From Chlorobiota bacterium (GTDB taxonomy: Bacteria > Bacteroidota > Bacteroidia > Flavobacteriales > Flavobacteriaceae): a stretch of DNA of 6,873 nt. Positions 1 through 6,616 of the stretch are shown one piece after another. The number at the start of each line of letters is the position of its first letter. The first letter of the stretch is position 1. Location of the stretch: contig JAADEB010000087.1 in NCBI GenBank assembly GCA_013153655.1, forward strand, positions 1 through 6,873, read 5' to 3'. A program made the position numbers and the translations under genes. Below the pieces are notes generated by a model, which saw only the letters and a list, made by a program, of their open reading frames with translations, ran no database searches and was not told the DNA's origin.

Positions 1-1
1 C

Positions 2-1987
2 GGCGCCGGAACCGATTTGATTATGGATACCAATGGCATCTACCGGACGGCTGGAACAGGCACCAAACCCGATGCACAAGGAAGTTATTTGCTGGCCGAC
101 AATTCCAAAGTGGTCTTTACCAACAGCTCGGCGGCGGATTGGCAATTGATTCGTCTCAATCGCGATTTTCAACATATCGAGATCGAAGGGACCAATGTAG
201 GTAACGGATCAACGGTTACGGGAATATCTTTTAATGATGGAGGCTCTTTTACGGTAAAAAACAATGCCGTATTCAAACTGAAAAACACCGACGGATTTAC
301 GGGAAGCACTTCCACGGCCGTCAGTTCCGCTAACAATCCCACCGTAACCGCCGAACCCGAAGCCACCATCGAATATGCCGGCGATAATCAAACCATAACG
401 GATTTTGAGTATCCTTATTTGAAAATCTCCGGAAGCGGAATTAAAAACCTCGGCGCTTCGGAAATTAGGGTGAATAAGGATCTCGATATTATTTCTTCTC
501 AATTGCATATTGAGGATGACAAAGGTATTACCATAGCGAATGATGTAACCAATGAGGGAGAAATCGTGGTGGAAAACAAAGGAAACTTCGTCCAAACCGA
601 CGACAACGGCAGCATAGGCGGTAGCGGTACCTTCCGGGTCAATAAAACCACGCGTCCGCTTTCGCATTATTGGGATTTTGTATATTGGTCGTCACCGATC
701 AATTCCAATGCCTTGACCCTGGGTAGCGTGATTTCCAATGCATGGGGTTATTACACCTTCGATCCCACCCAACAGGATCCTTCTCAGGATGTGGACCCCG
801 GCTGGCAGGAAAAACAAAGTTCGGATGTATTTCCCATCGGTTACGGTGTGGCCATTTCGGCACCGCCTTCGTCGGATTTTACGGAGGGTGCCGTTCAGGT
901 TACCTTTCAAAATGACAGTGATCCTTTCAATAATGGGATCATTGGGGTGGATATTGTCATTAACGGAGATGGTGCGGATGGAGATAATGATTGGAATTTC
1001 ATCGGGAATCCATATCCTTCGGCACTCGATTTTGATTCTTTGGCCACCTACAATACCATGATTCAAGGTACCTATTATGCTTGGACCAATTGTGCCGGTT
1101 TGGAAAACGGGTTGCAACAGGAATCCGGATACGGTTTGTATGCCGCCGGTAGCGGAGGAACGGCTGCTTGTAATAATGACGATGATATAGAAGGAATTAC
1201 GCCGGATAAATATATTCCTTCCGGACAAGCTTTTATGGTGGAAGGAAATGATAGCGGTACTTTGAAGTTCAAAAATGCGTACCGTTCTACGGGTCATAAT
1301 GATTTTACCTTAAACAGGATGCAAGTTCGTGATCGCATTTGGTTCGATCTGACAGCCGAAGGAGAAGGCTTGTATAGTCAAATTTTGGTAGCTTTCGTAG
1401 CCGGTGCAACGGATGCTCGCGATAGGCTATATGACGGAAGAGCGCTTCGTAGCGGTTCGGCTGGTTTATATACCCTAATCGATACCGTTGAGATGACCAT
1501 ACAGGGGCTGCGTCCTCTGGACGGCGAAACCCGTTATGTGCCGGGAGGCGTTTATTCCAATGACGCCCGGAATTTACGTTTAAAAATTCTTCGAACGGAG
1601 GGCGTTTTGGATAGCTTGCCCGTTTATGTTATGGATCATCAAACGCAAATTTTACATGATTTGCGCAACGGTCCTTATGAATTTTATACCGATGCCGGCA
1701 ATTACCCGGGACGCTTTACCTTCATCTTCGGATATCGTCCATTGGAATTGGCGGAAAATTTGGCTGAGGAAATTCACTTCATATCCGACAACGGAGTCTT
1801 TACCCTGGAAGCACCGGTCGAAATGGAACGTATCACCGTTTATGATTTACAAGGCCGTCAGGTATATGACAAACGTTTGAACCAACGGCATGCCCGCGTG
1901 GATTTGAGCCGTTTGGCACCTCAGCCGCTGCTGTTCCACATCCGGCTTTCCGGAGGAAAAACGGCCGTGATCAAAACCTTGCGTTAA
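2..1987 (+). CDS. Secreted surface protein with T9SS C-terminal sorting domain (5' partial)
   Basis: The reading frame is open from the first complete codon (base 2) to the TAA at 1985-1987, giving 661 residues. A TTG at 17 and ATG at 23 lie inside an ongoing domain, so the real start is upstream of the window. Residues 1-220 are Gly/Asn/Thr-rich short beta-strand sequence, suggesting a beta-helix or similar extracellular repeat fold. From about 224 comes a pattern familiar from flavobacterial secreted proteins: WDFVYWSSPI, then GNPYPSALDFD (about 335), a segment with two Cys (about 364 and 390), and IPSGQAFMVEG. A beta-rich stretch RIWFDL...LVAFVAGATD follows. The last ~70 residues (from about 594) read ITVYDLQGRQVYDK...LLFHIRLSGGKTAVIKTLR, which matches a T9SS sorting domain, closest to the type C form as I recall it. 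The protein should cross the outer membrane by T9SS and be released or anchored after the domain is removed. No enzymatic domain is recognised; adhesion or matrix function is only a guess. Confidence 0.85.
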   Translation, partial: GAGTDLIMDTNGIYRTAGTGTKPDAQGSYLLADNSKVVFTNSSAADWQLIRLNRDFQHIEIEGTNVGNGSTVTGISFNDGGSFTVKNNAVFKLKNTDGFTGSTSTAVSSANNPTVTAEPEATIEYAGDNQTITDFEYPYLKISGSGIKNLGASEIRVNKDLDIISSQLHIEDDKGITIANDVTNEGEIVVENKGNFVQTDDNGSIGGSGTFRVNKTTRPLSHYWDFVYWSSPINSNALTLGSVISNAWGYYTFDPTQQDPSQDVDPGWQEKQSSDVFPIGYGVAISAPPSSDFTEGAVQVTFQNDSDPFNNGIIGVDIVINGDGADGDNDWNFIGNPYPSALDFDSLATYNTMIQGTYYAWTNCAGLENGLQQESGYGLYAAGSGGTAACNNDDDIEGITPDKYIPSGQAFMVEGNDSGTLKFKNAYRSTGHNDFTLNRMQVRDRIWFDLTAEGEGLYSQILVAFVAGATDARDRLYDGRALRSGSAGLYTLIDTVEMTIQGLRPLDGETRYVPGGVYSNDARNLRLKILRTEGVLDSLPVYVMDHQTQILHDLRNGPYEFYTDAGNYPGRFTFIFGYRPLELAENLAEEIHFISDNGVFTLEAPVEMERITVYDLQGRQVYDKRLNQRHARVDLSRLAPQPLLFHIRLSGGKTAVIKTLR

Positions 1988-2068
1988 ATTTGCAAAGTTT
2001 TAATTGCCGGGCTCTATCGACAAATGAGACAAGAGCTAAAAGGTGGTTAATAACTGAATGGATACAGG

Positions 2069-2096
2069 AGAGACGCCACACACCGGCGTCTCTTTT
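2069..2096 (+). terminator. Hairpin plus T-tract after the T9SS protein gene
   Basis: AGAGACGCC (2069-2077) pairs perfectly with GGCGTCTCT (2085-2093) around a 7-base loop (ACACACC), with two possible G-T pairs beyond. The 3' arm runs into TTTT (2093-2096) and then ATTA, the form of an intrinsic terminator on the + strand, about 80 bp after the upstream stop codon. The stem has the same core (AGAGACG/CGTCTCT) as the palindromes at 6572-6591 and 6617-6652, so it may be a member of a dispersed repeat family serving as a terminator. The T-tract is short, so efficiency is uncertain. Confidence 0.6.
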
Positions 2097-2178
2097 ATTA
2101 TGAAAATAGGGAAAAATATACCGCTGCCGTTTGTATGAAAGCACCCGGGAATGGACACCCCGTTTTGAAAAGCTTTTT

Positions 2179-2186
2179 TAACTTTG
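2179..2186 (+). promoter_or_regulatory. -7 promoter element of the idi-manA fusion gene
   Basis: TAACTTTG matches the Bacteroidota -7 consensus TAnnTTTG exactly and ends 14 bases before the ATG at 2201. I find no TTG at the expected 17-23 base spacing upstream; the nearest TTTTG (2163-2167) is only 11 bases away. The call rests on the -7 match and its position. It also argues against starts upstream of it (for example 2135), which would lie outside the transcript. Confidence 0.45.
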
Positions 2187-2200
2187 TTCCAAATCAATTT

Positions 2201-3661
2201 ATGGAACAGGAGGAAAAAGTGATTTTGGTGGACGAGCAGGATCGTCCCCTCGGTCTGATGCCCAAGATGGAGGCACACCGGAAAGGGGTTCTTCACCGTG
2301 CCTTTTCGGTTTTTATTTTCAACGACCGGGGTCAATTGATGCTCCAACGGCGCGCACTGAGCAAATACCATTCGCCCGGGCTTTGGACCAACACCGTTTG
2401 CAGCCATCAACGCCAGGGTGAAGATTCCGTGAGTGCCGGCAAGCGGCGGTTGTATGAAGAAATGGGTTTTACGGCCGGGTTGCGCGAGATTTTCAGTTTT
2501 ATCTATCGTGCCGAATTGGAAAACGGCTTGGTGGAGCACGAGTTGGATCATGTATTAATCGGTCGCTACAACGGCGAAGCCCGCCCCAATCCCCGTGAAG
2601 CGGCGGATTACAAATGGGTTTACCTTTCCGAACTCATGGATGATATGGCGCATCATCCTGAAAATTATACCGCTTGGTTCAAAATTATTTTCGAAAAAAG
2701 TTTTTCCGTATTGCTCAATGAAGCGGGCAAAATGTTTGCCGCCCAACCCTTGAAATTCCGGCCTTATTTTGTGGAAAAAATTTGGGGAAACCAACGATTG
2801 CGCAATATTTTGGGCAAACAAACACCCTATGAACACACGGGAGAGAGTTGGGAAATTTCCGCTGTACCCGGCAAGGAATCCTTGGTGGAAGACGGGATTT
2901 TCAAAGGATTCCATATAGGACAATTATGGCAATGGCTGGATGAGGATTTTTGGACGGATTGGAAAAAACGTTACCGCGATTTTCCTTTGCTCATTAAATT
3001 TATCGATGCCGACGACGATTTATCGGTTCAAGTGCATCCGGACGATGCCATGGCCCGTCGCCTTCATAATAGTTTCGGCAAGAACGAAGCCTGGTATATT
3101 ATGTTTGCCGAACCCGGAGCACGCTTGTATTTGGGATTTCGTGAAGGGATGGATGAGCCAACTTATTTGGCCAAATGGAAGGAGGGCGCATGGGAAGAAA
3201 TTTTGCGTACCGTGGAGGTAAAGCCGGGCGATATGTTCTACATTCCCGCCGGTACGGTGCATGCCATCGGCAAGGGTATCCTCCTGGCCGAAGTCCAACA
3301 AACCTCCGACATCACCTACCGTATTTACGACTGGAACCGTCCCGGACTTGACGGTAAACCGCGGCCCCTGCATACGGATTTGGCCCGTGAGGCAGTCCGT
3401 TTCGATCTGCGCCCGCGGCGCCATAAGGAACCCGTTTTGCAAACGCCTTATTTTGTAATCAAAAAAGAACAATGGACCGAAGCAACGAAAATAAGTACCC
3501 GTCAGCCTTTGATAGTGCAGAATACGGGTAAGGGTGCATTTGATGTCAACGGACAATCTCTTTCCAAAGGCCGGACCTTCCTACTATGGCCCGGAGATTA
3601 CGAAATCGGCATAACGGAACCGGGTGAAGTGTTGCTCACTTCCTTGCCTACCACCGTATAG
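2201..3661 (+). CDS. Idi-ManA fusion: isopentenyl-diphosphate isomerase + mannose-6-phosphate isomerase
   Basis: This is a 486-residue frame with two unrelated cytosolic isomerases. Residues 1-~173 are type 1 IPP:DMAPP isomerase: His26 and His32 (AHRKGVLHRAF), Cys67 and His69 (TNTVCSH), a Nudix-like GE...RRLYEEMG (73-89, Glu87), and Glu112/Glu114 (VEHE), aligning with the metal-binding and catalytic residues of E. coli Idi. Residues ~183-486 are class I phosphomannose isomerase, a zinc cupin interconverting mannose-6-P and fructose-6-P: Gln277/His279 (VQVHPDD), Glu296 (GKNEAW), His354 (PAGTVHA) and Arg374 (YRIYDWNR). Both halves have about the length of the stand-alone enzymes. The ATG at 2201 is chosen because Idi homology starts there and a -7 element lies just upstream; the frame stays open back to an ATG at 2135. 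The linker (about 167-182) is short. One extra base in A6/T5 (2694-2705) would end Idi at TGA 2719-2721 and leave ManA starting at ATG 2732, so this could be two genes (idi, manA). The tail overlaps ung by 14 bp. Confidence 0.9.
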   Translation: MEQEEKVILVDEQDRPLGLMPKMEAHRKGVLHRAFSVFIFNDRGQLMLQRRALSKYHSPGLWTNTVCSHQRQGEDSVSAGKRRLYEEMGFTAGLREIFSFIYRAELENGLVEHELDHVLIGRYNGEARPNPREAADYKWVYLSELMDDMAHHPENYTAWFKIIFEKSFSVLLNEAGKMFAAQPLKFRPYFVEKIWGNQRLRNILGKQTPYEHTGESWEISAVPGKESLVEDGIFKGFHIGQLWQWLDEDFWTDWKKRYRDFPLLIKFIDADDDLSVQVHPDDAMARRLHNSFGKNEAWYIMFAEPGARLYLGFREGMDEPTYLAKWKEGAWEEILRTVEVKPGDMFYIPAGTVHAIGKGILLAEVQQTSDITYRIYDWNRPGLDGKPRPLHTDLAREAVRFDLRPRRHKEPVLQTPYFVIKKEQWTEATKISTRQPLIVQNTGKGAFDVNGQSLSKGRTFLLWPGDYEIGITEPGEVLLTSLPTTV

Positions 3662-4313
3662 GTTCCTTACCCACGGACCGAAGGTATTCATTGGCCTTGG
3701 AAAAATGCCGGTTACCGAACCAATAACCTTTATTGGCACTTAAAGGCGACGGATGCCCCGAGGTAAGAACCAAATGTTTACCTTGGTCGATCAAGGGCAG
3801 ATTTTTTTTGGCATCACCCCCCCAGAGCATAAACACCAGGTTCTCCCTTTGTTCGGAAAGCTTGCGAATGGCCGTTCTCGTAAAGGTTTCCCATCCTTTG
3901 CCGGCATGCGAACGGGGCTGTCCGCGGCGTACCGTCAACACTACGTTGGGCAAAAACACCCCTTGCACGGCCCATCGTGTCAGATCACCGCTTCGAGGAA
4001 TGGGAATCCCCAGGTCGTCGTGCAATTCCCTGAAAATATTTTGCAAAGAAGGCGGATGAGGAACGCCTTCGCGTACCGAAAAACACAGTCCGTGAGCTTG
4101 ACCCGGATTAGGATACGGATCTTGGCCCACAATCACCACCTTTACCTTGTCGAAAGGGGTTAGGTTGAAGGCATTAAAAATATATTTTCCCGGAGGATAA
4201 CATTCGTATTGGGCATATTCACGTTTTACGAAATCCACCAAGCGTTTAAAATATTCCTTGTCGAATTCTTCTTTTAAAACTTCTTTCCACGAAGGTTCGA
4301 TTTGTACGTCCAT
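3648..4313 (-). CDS. ung: Uracil-DNA glycosylase, family 1
   Basis: This 221-residue protein, full length for family 1 UDG, removes uracil from DNA and starts base excision repair. Visible motifs are the water-activating loop GQDPYP (63-68, catalytic Asp65), the continuation GQAHGLCFSV with the stacking Phe78, Asn123 for uracil recognition (FLPNVVLTV), the Gly/Ser loop and the catalytic His in GHPSPLSANKG (His187), then HFSKANEYL. The usual GQDPYH carries Pro in place of the final His, as I recall for mycobacterial Ung, so activity is expected. The ATG at 4313 is two bases after the stop of the upstream membrane glycosyltransferase gene, with an A-rich leader (AAAAAGAAA), indicating co-transcription and probably coupled translation. 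Its TAG (3648-3650) lies inside the 3' end of the convergent idi-manA gene. The coding strand holds G7 and A8 tracts close together (3817-3823 and 3802-3809), upstream of the catalytic His codon. Confidence 0.96.
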   Translation of the reverse strand: MDVQIEPSWKEVLKEEFDKEYFKRLVDFVKREYAQYECYPPGKYIFNAFNLTPFDKVKVVIVGQDPYPNPGQAHGLCFSVREGVPHPPSLQNIFRELHDDLGIPIPRSGDLTRWAVQGVFLPNVVLTVRRGQPRSHAGKGWETFTRTAIRKLSEQRENLVFMLWGGDAKKNLPLIDQGKHLVLTSGHPSPLSANKGYWFGNRHFSKANEYLRSVGKEPIRW

Positions 4314-4315
4314 GA

Positions 4316-6034
4316 TTATTTCTTTTTGATTCGCCGTTTTGCGGATTTTCCGGAGGCGGCGGTTTTTTTGTTTGCTTTACGACGGCTTTTATCCGGTTTC
4401 GGACGATAAGCCGGTTTTACAACGATATAAGTATTTTGTTGCAAATTGCCCAGGTTGAATCCTTTGATGATGCGGAAGTCTTCGATGGGTATTGTATCAC
4501 TCATATGCGCCCATTGTTCCGGACTGATGATCCAGATGCTTTGGCGGTATTCGTTGATATGCTTGTCGAGGAATTGCATTTGTTTGCGGTCCGGTTTTAT
4601 AATGGCGGTCCGGGGAATAAATTGTTGAACATAGAAGGGTAGGCTGGGGGGTTGTCCTTTGCTGTTGAGCAATACCGTTTTACGAGCCTCCGGTTGCAAT
4701 TCGGCGGCCGCTTGTGCCGTGCGGTAAGTGGTGTTTTTGAGCGGATCCAAAAGGGGGAAAATCACCAGGCCTATGGTAGCCGTCCAAATAAGTCCCGCAC
4801 TCAGGTACAAGCTGAAATAGCGGTGTGAACCCATATGCCTTTTCGATATCCATGCTATGGCCCATGCCGCAAGAATCAAGGCCAGCAACAAGACCGACAG
4901 ACCGAAGAGCCGCGAAGGAACCGGCACCCATTTTATCATAAGCAAAACCACGCCGGTCGCCGCCAATCCCAACAACAACAAATGAACCCGGCGCAGGTTT
5001 CGTAACACTTTAATATCTCCAAAATCGAATTCTTTCATGGCCAAACCCGCCAATAAGGCCAATGCCGGATAGGAAGCCAACGCATACGAAGGCAATTTGC
5101 TGGGTAAAAATTCGTAAGGTATCCAGCCGGCCACCAACCATAAAATCCAAAGAATCAAAAGGGGATTTTTGCTGCGAAGATTTTTGACCACATAGCGGAA
5201 TGCCAGAAAAACCAACGGCAGAAACGGCAGCGCAAACAGAAAGAACAGAATAAAATAGTAGCCCGGCGGCCCCGTTTGATTAATCACGGCCTCATGCGTG
5301 CGCCGCATGATATACCAATCCCACCACCATTTCACAAATTCGGGGTCCAGTTTCCATGCCTTGTAAATCCATATGCCGAAAGGAATCAATGCCGCCACGC
5401 CCCATATCCACGGATGCATACGCACCACGGTTTTCTTTTCCGGGTAAAACAACCATAAAAGCAGCCACCAAAATCCCGCCCAAAGCACAATAGGCGGTCC
5501 CTTCACCAGCATCCCCAATGCCAATGCCACATAGAAAGGAATCAATGACCTGCGACGCCCTTCCGTAAAATATTCCGTAAGCGAAAGACCGGCAAGCGTG
5601 TAGAGAAACAACATCATGCCGTCCGTCAAACCCGTTTTTCCCAAAATCAGAACAAACACGTTTCCGGCCATAAAAAGCGCCGCCATTCGTGCATATTTAA
5701 CTCCCAAATACCGCGCTCCCTTAATCCTTATCAACAAAACCGAAAGCCAAACCCATAGTGCACTAAAAAAACGCACTGCAAAGGTGTTGATGCCGAACAT
5801 TTTGTAAGCCAGCGCAATAAACCAAACGTGCAGCGGAGGCTTGCGATGAATTTCGCTCCAATAATAATAAGGAATCACGGAATTGCCCTTGTCCAGCATG
5901 TATTTGGCAAAACCCGCATAAGCCGCCTCATCCTGGTCCCAAAGTGTGATATGTCCGTTTAGACCCCAGTAAATCAATGCTAGGAAACCGAACAAAAGTA
6001 GGTCGATATGCGGTATGCGTTTTAGTTTTTCCAT
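4316..6034 (-). CDS. ArnT/PMT-like integral membrane glycosyltransferase (GT-C fold)
   Basis: This 572-residue protein has about 12-13 hydrophobic segments (first at 10-27, last near 407-428), a soluble domain (about 433-541) and a very basic tail. The first extracytoplasmic loop holds LWDQDEAAYA (31-40), matching the acidic catalytic motif of ArnT/PMT enzymes. HRKPPLHVW (63-71), LVKGPPIVL (176-184) and SKLPSYALA (312-320) correspond to ArnT positions (EKPPL, TKG, KLPTY). Such enzymes move a sugar from a polyprenyl phosphate to lipid A, a glycolipid or protein on the periplasmic face of the inner membrane. The donor and acceptor here cannot be read from sequence, so naming it arnT is not justified. 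The ATG at 6034 sits 16 bases after a -7 element of a well-formed promoter, supporting this start. It is the first gene of a likely two-gene transcript with ung (2-bp gap). The last 29 residues (544-572) contain 15 Lys/Arg, unusual for the family as I know it. Confidence 0.9.
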   Translation of the reverse strand: MEKLKRIPHIDLLLFGFLALIYWGLNGHITLWDQDEAAYAGFAKYMLDKGNSVIPYYYWSEIHRKPPLHVWFIALAYKMFGINTFAVRFFSALWVWLSVLLIRIKGARYLGVKYARMAALFMAGNVFVLILGKTGLTDGMMLFLYTLAGLSLTEYFTEGRRRSLIPFYVALALGMLVKGPPIVLWAGFWWLLLWLFYPEKKTVVRMHPWIWGVAALIPFGIWIYKAWKLDPEFVKWWWDWYIMRRTHEAVINQTGPPGYYFILFFLFALPFLPLVFLAFRYVVKNLRSKNPLLILWILWLVAGWIPYEFLPSKLPSYALASYPALALLAGLAMKEFDFGDIKVLRNLRRVHLLLLGLAATGVVLLMIKWVPVPSRLFGLSVLLLALILAAWAIAWISKRHMGSHRYFSLYLSAGLIWTATIGLVIFPLLDPLKNTTYRTAQAAAELQPEARKTVLLNSKGQPPSLPFYVQQFIPRTAIIKPDRKQMQFLDKHINEYRQSIWIISPEQWAHMSDTIPIEDFRIIKGFNLGNLQQNTYIVVKPAYRPKPDKSRRKANKKTAASGKSAKRRIKKK

Positions 6035-6050
6035 GGCTTCGCAGGAAGTC

Positions 6051-6079
6051 CAAAATTACGGATTTCCCGGGAAAGCAAA
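6051..6079 (-). promoter_or_regulatory. Bacteroidota-type promoter of the glycosyltransferase-ung transcript
   Basis: Read on the minus strand, TTTG (6079-6076) is followed after 17 bases by TAATTTTG (6058-6051), matching TTTG-N17-23-TAnnTTTG in both elements and spacing. The ATG follows 16 bases after the -7 element, so the leader would be about 10 bases. Between the elements is a perfect 12-bp palindrome, TTTCCCGGGAAA (6063-6074), in a position where a bound repressor would block polymerase; whether it is an operator is unknown. Confidence 0.65.
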
Positions 6080-6157
6080 TTTTATTGTTTTTGAACAAAG
6101 CGCATAAAAAAATAAGGTCGGTGATGTAGTAGTTAAATAACAAATTCTCGCCCATCC

Positions 6158-6213
6158 AAATCCCAATACCCAAATCCCAATACCCAAATCCTAAATCCCA
6201 ACTCCCAAATCCC
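6158..6213. repeat. Degenerate heptamer tandem array (AAATCCC / AATACCC)
   Basis: Eight uninterrupted 7-base units: AAATCCC, AATACCC, AAATCCC, AATACCC, AAATCCT, AAATCCC, AACTCCC, AAATCCC, preceded by a related CCCATCC. The early units alternate as a 14-base higher-order repeat. On the minus strand this is GGGATTT/GGGTATT, with GGG runs separated by four bases, which fits the usual intramolecular G-quadruplex pattern. It lies about 80 bp upstream of the glycosyltransferase promoter with the G-rich strand being that gene's sense strand. Confidence 0.85.
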
Positions 6214-6271
6214 GTTCATAAGCCCTCAAAAAGGTACATGCCAAGCAATTAAATTCCGAATTAAGTTTTTT

Positions 6272-6530
6272 ATGGCGCGTCCCTTCCTCATGCCTGCCCG
6301 CAAGGCCGCGGGTCGGGTGATACGCTTGTATTCGGCTTGTCCTTTCCTTTTGCGGCACCCGCGCTTGCCCGTGCTCAATACCGCCGCCTGTCCGCCCGCG
6401 GGAAAACGGCGGCTCCCCGCTGTCCGCCGGCGTTTCCCCGCCGCAAATAGGAAAGGCCTGCGCCTCATATCGCTCCTCCCCCTCGCGCGGCCCACGCGCA
6501 AGGCCTGCGGCGACGGGAACCGGACACGTA
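6272..6530. repeat. GC-rich block, probable dispersed non-coding repeat element
   Basis: This stretch is clearly richer in G+C than the rest of the window (roughly two thirds by eye) and begins abruptly after the A/T run at 6261-6271. It contains small inverted repeats, such as CCCGC (6297-6301) with GCGGG (6308-6312), the palindrome CCCGCGGG, and repeated phrases (GCAAGGCCGCGG near 6300, CAAGGCCTGCGG near 6500). The opening GGCGCGTCCC...CGGGTCGGGTGATACGC resembles GC-rich intergenic repeats I recall from Bacteroidota genomes; that is memory, not a search. No transposase or integrase remnant is recognisable. Confidence 0.45.
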
Positions 6531-6547
6531 AAACGGAGAACGATTAG

Positions 6548-6571
6548 CGGAATGTAATTATCGGAATGTAA
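6548..6571 (+). repeat. 10-bp direct repeat CGGAATGTAA
   Basis: CGGAATGTAA occurs at 6548-6557 and again at 6562-6571, 14 bases apart, between the GC-rich block and the first GAGACGC-type hairpin. Function unknown. Confidence 0.6.
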
Positions 6572-6591
6572 AGACGCCGTACACGGCGTCT
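6572..6591. repeat. GAGACGCC-type hairpin repeat, copy 2
   Basis: AGACGCCG (6572-6579) pairs with CGGCGTCT (6584-6591) around TACA. The right flank continues CTAC, so CGTCTCTAC (6587-6595) is identical to part of the palindrome at 6617-6652 (6640-6648). The arms also match the hairpin at 2069-2093. It is not followed by a T-tract, so I call it a repeat and not a terminator. Confidence 0.7.
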
Positions 6592-6616
6592 CTACGTATC
6601 GCACATCAAATCATCG

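Noticed and set aside
209..1297. Long minus-strand frames opposite the T9SS protein (152 and 201 residues)
   Set aside because: The plus strand has convincing domain matches across the same span; the antisense translations are Ile/Arg/Gly-rich with no motif.
2135..2200. Upstream ATG at 2135 as start of the Idi-ManA gene (22 extra residues)
   Set aside because: The extra residues match nothing in Idi, the -7 element at 2179-2186 lies inside them, and the Idi family begins at the MEQEEK start at 2201.
3020..3556. Minus-strand 178-residue frame opposite the ManA half
   Set aside because: It is a shadow of the ManA coding sequence, whose zinc ligands and catalytic Arg lie in the plus frame.
3720..3736. 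CCAATAA-CCT-TTATTGG inverted repeat as terminator for idi-manA
   Set aside because: Stem is A/T-rich and weak, no T-tract follows, and it lies in the conserved ung codons around SANKGYWF; likely coincidence.
4316..6034. Naming the glycosyltransferase arnT (aminoarabinose transfer to lipid A)
   Set aside because: Only family-level motifs match, and no aminoarabinose synthesis genes are nearby; the sugar and acceptor are unknown.
6158..6213. CRISPR array or telomere
   Set aside because: Seven-base units without spacers cannot be CRISPR; unit variation and internal position do not suggest a chromosome end.
6191..6604. Open frames on both strands through the GC-rich block (137 and 91 residues on -, 91 on +)
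   Set aside because: They overlap one another, have Arg/Pro/Ala-rich composition typical of translated GC-rich DNA, no recognisable domain, and the frames run across clear repeat sequences.
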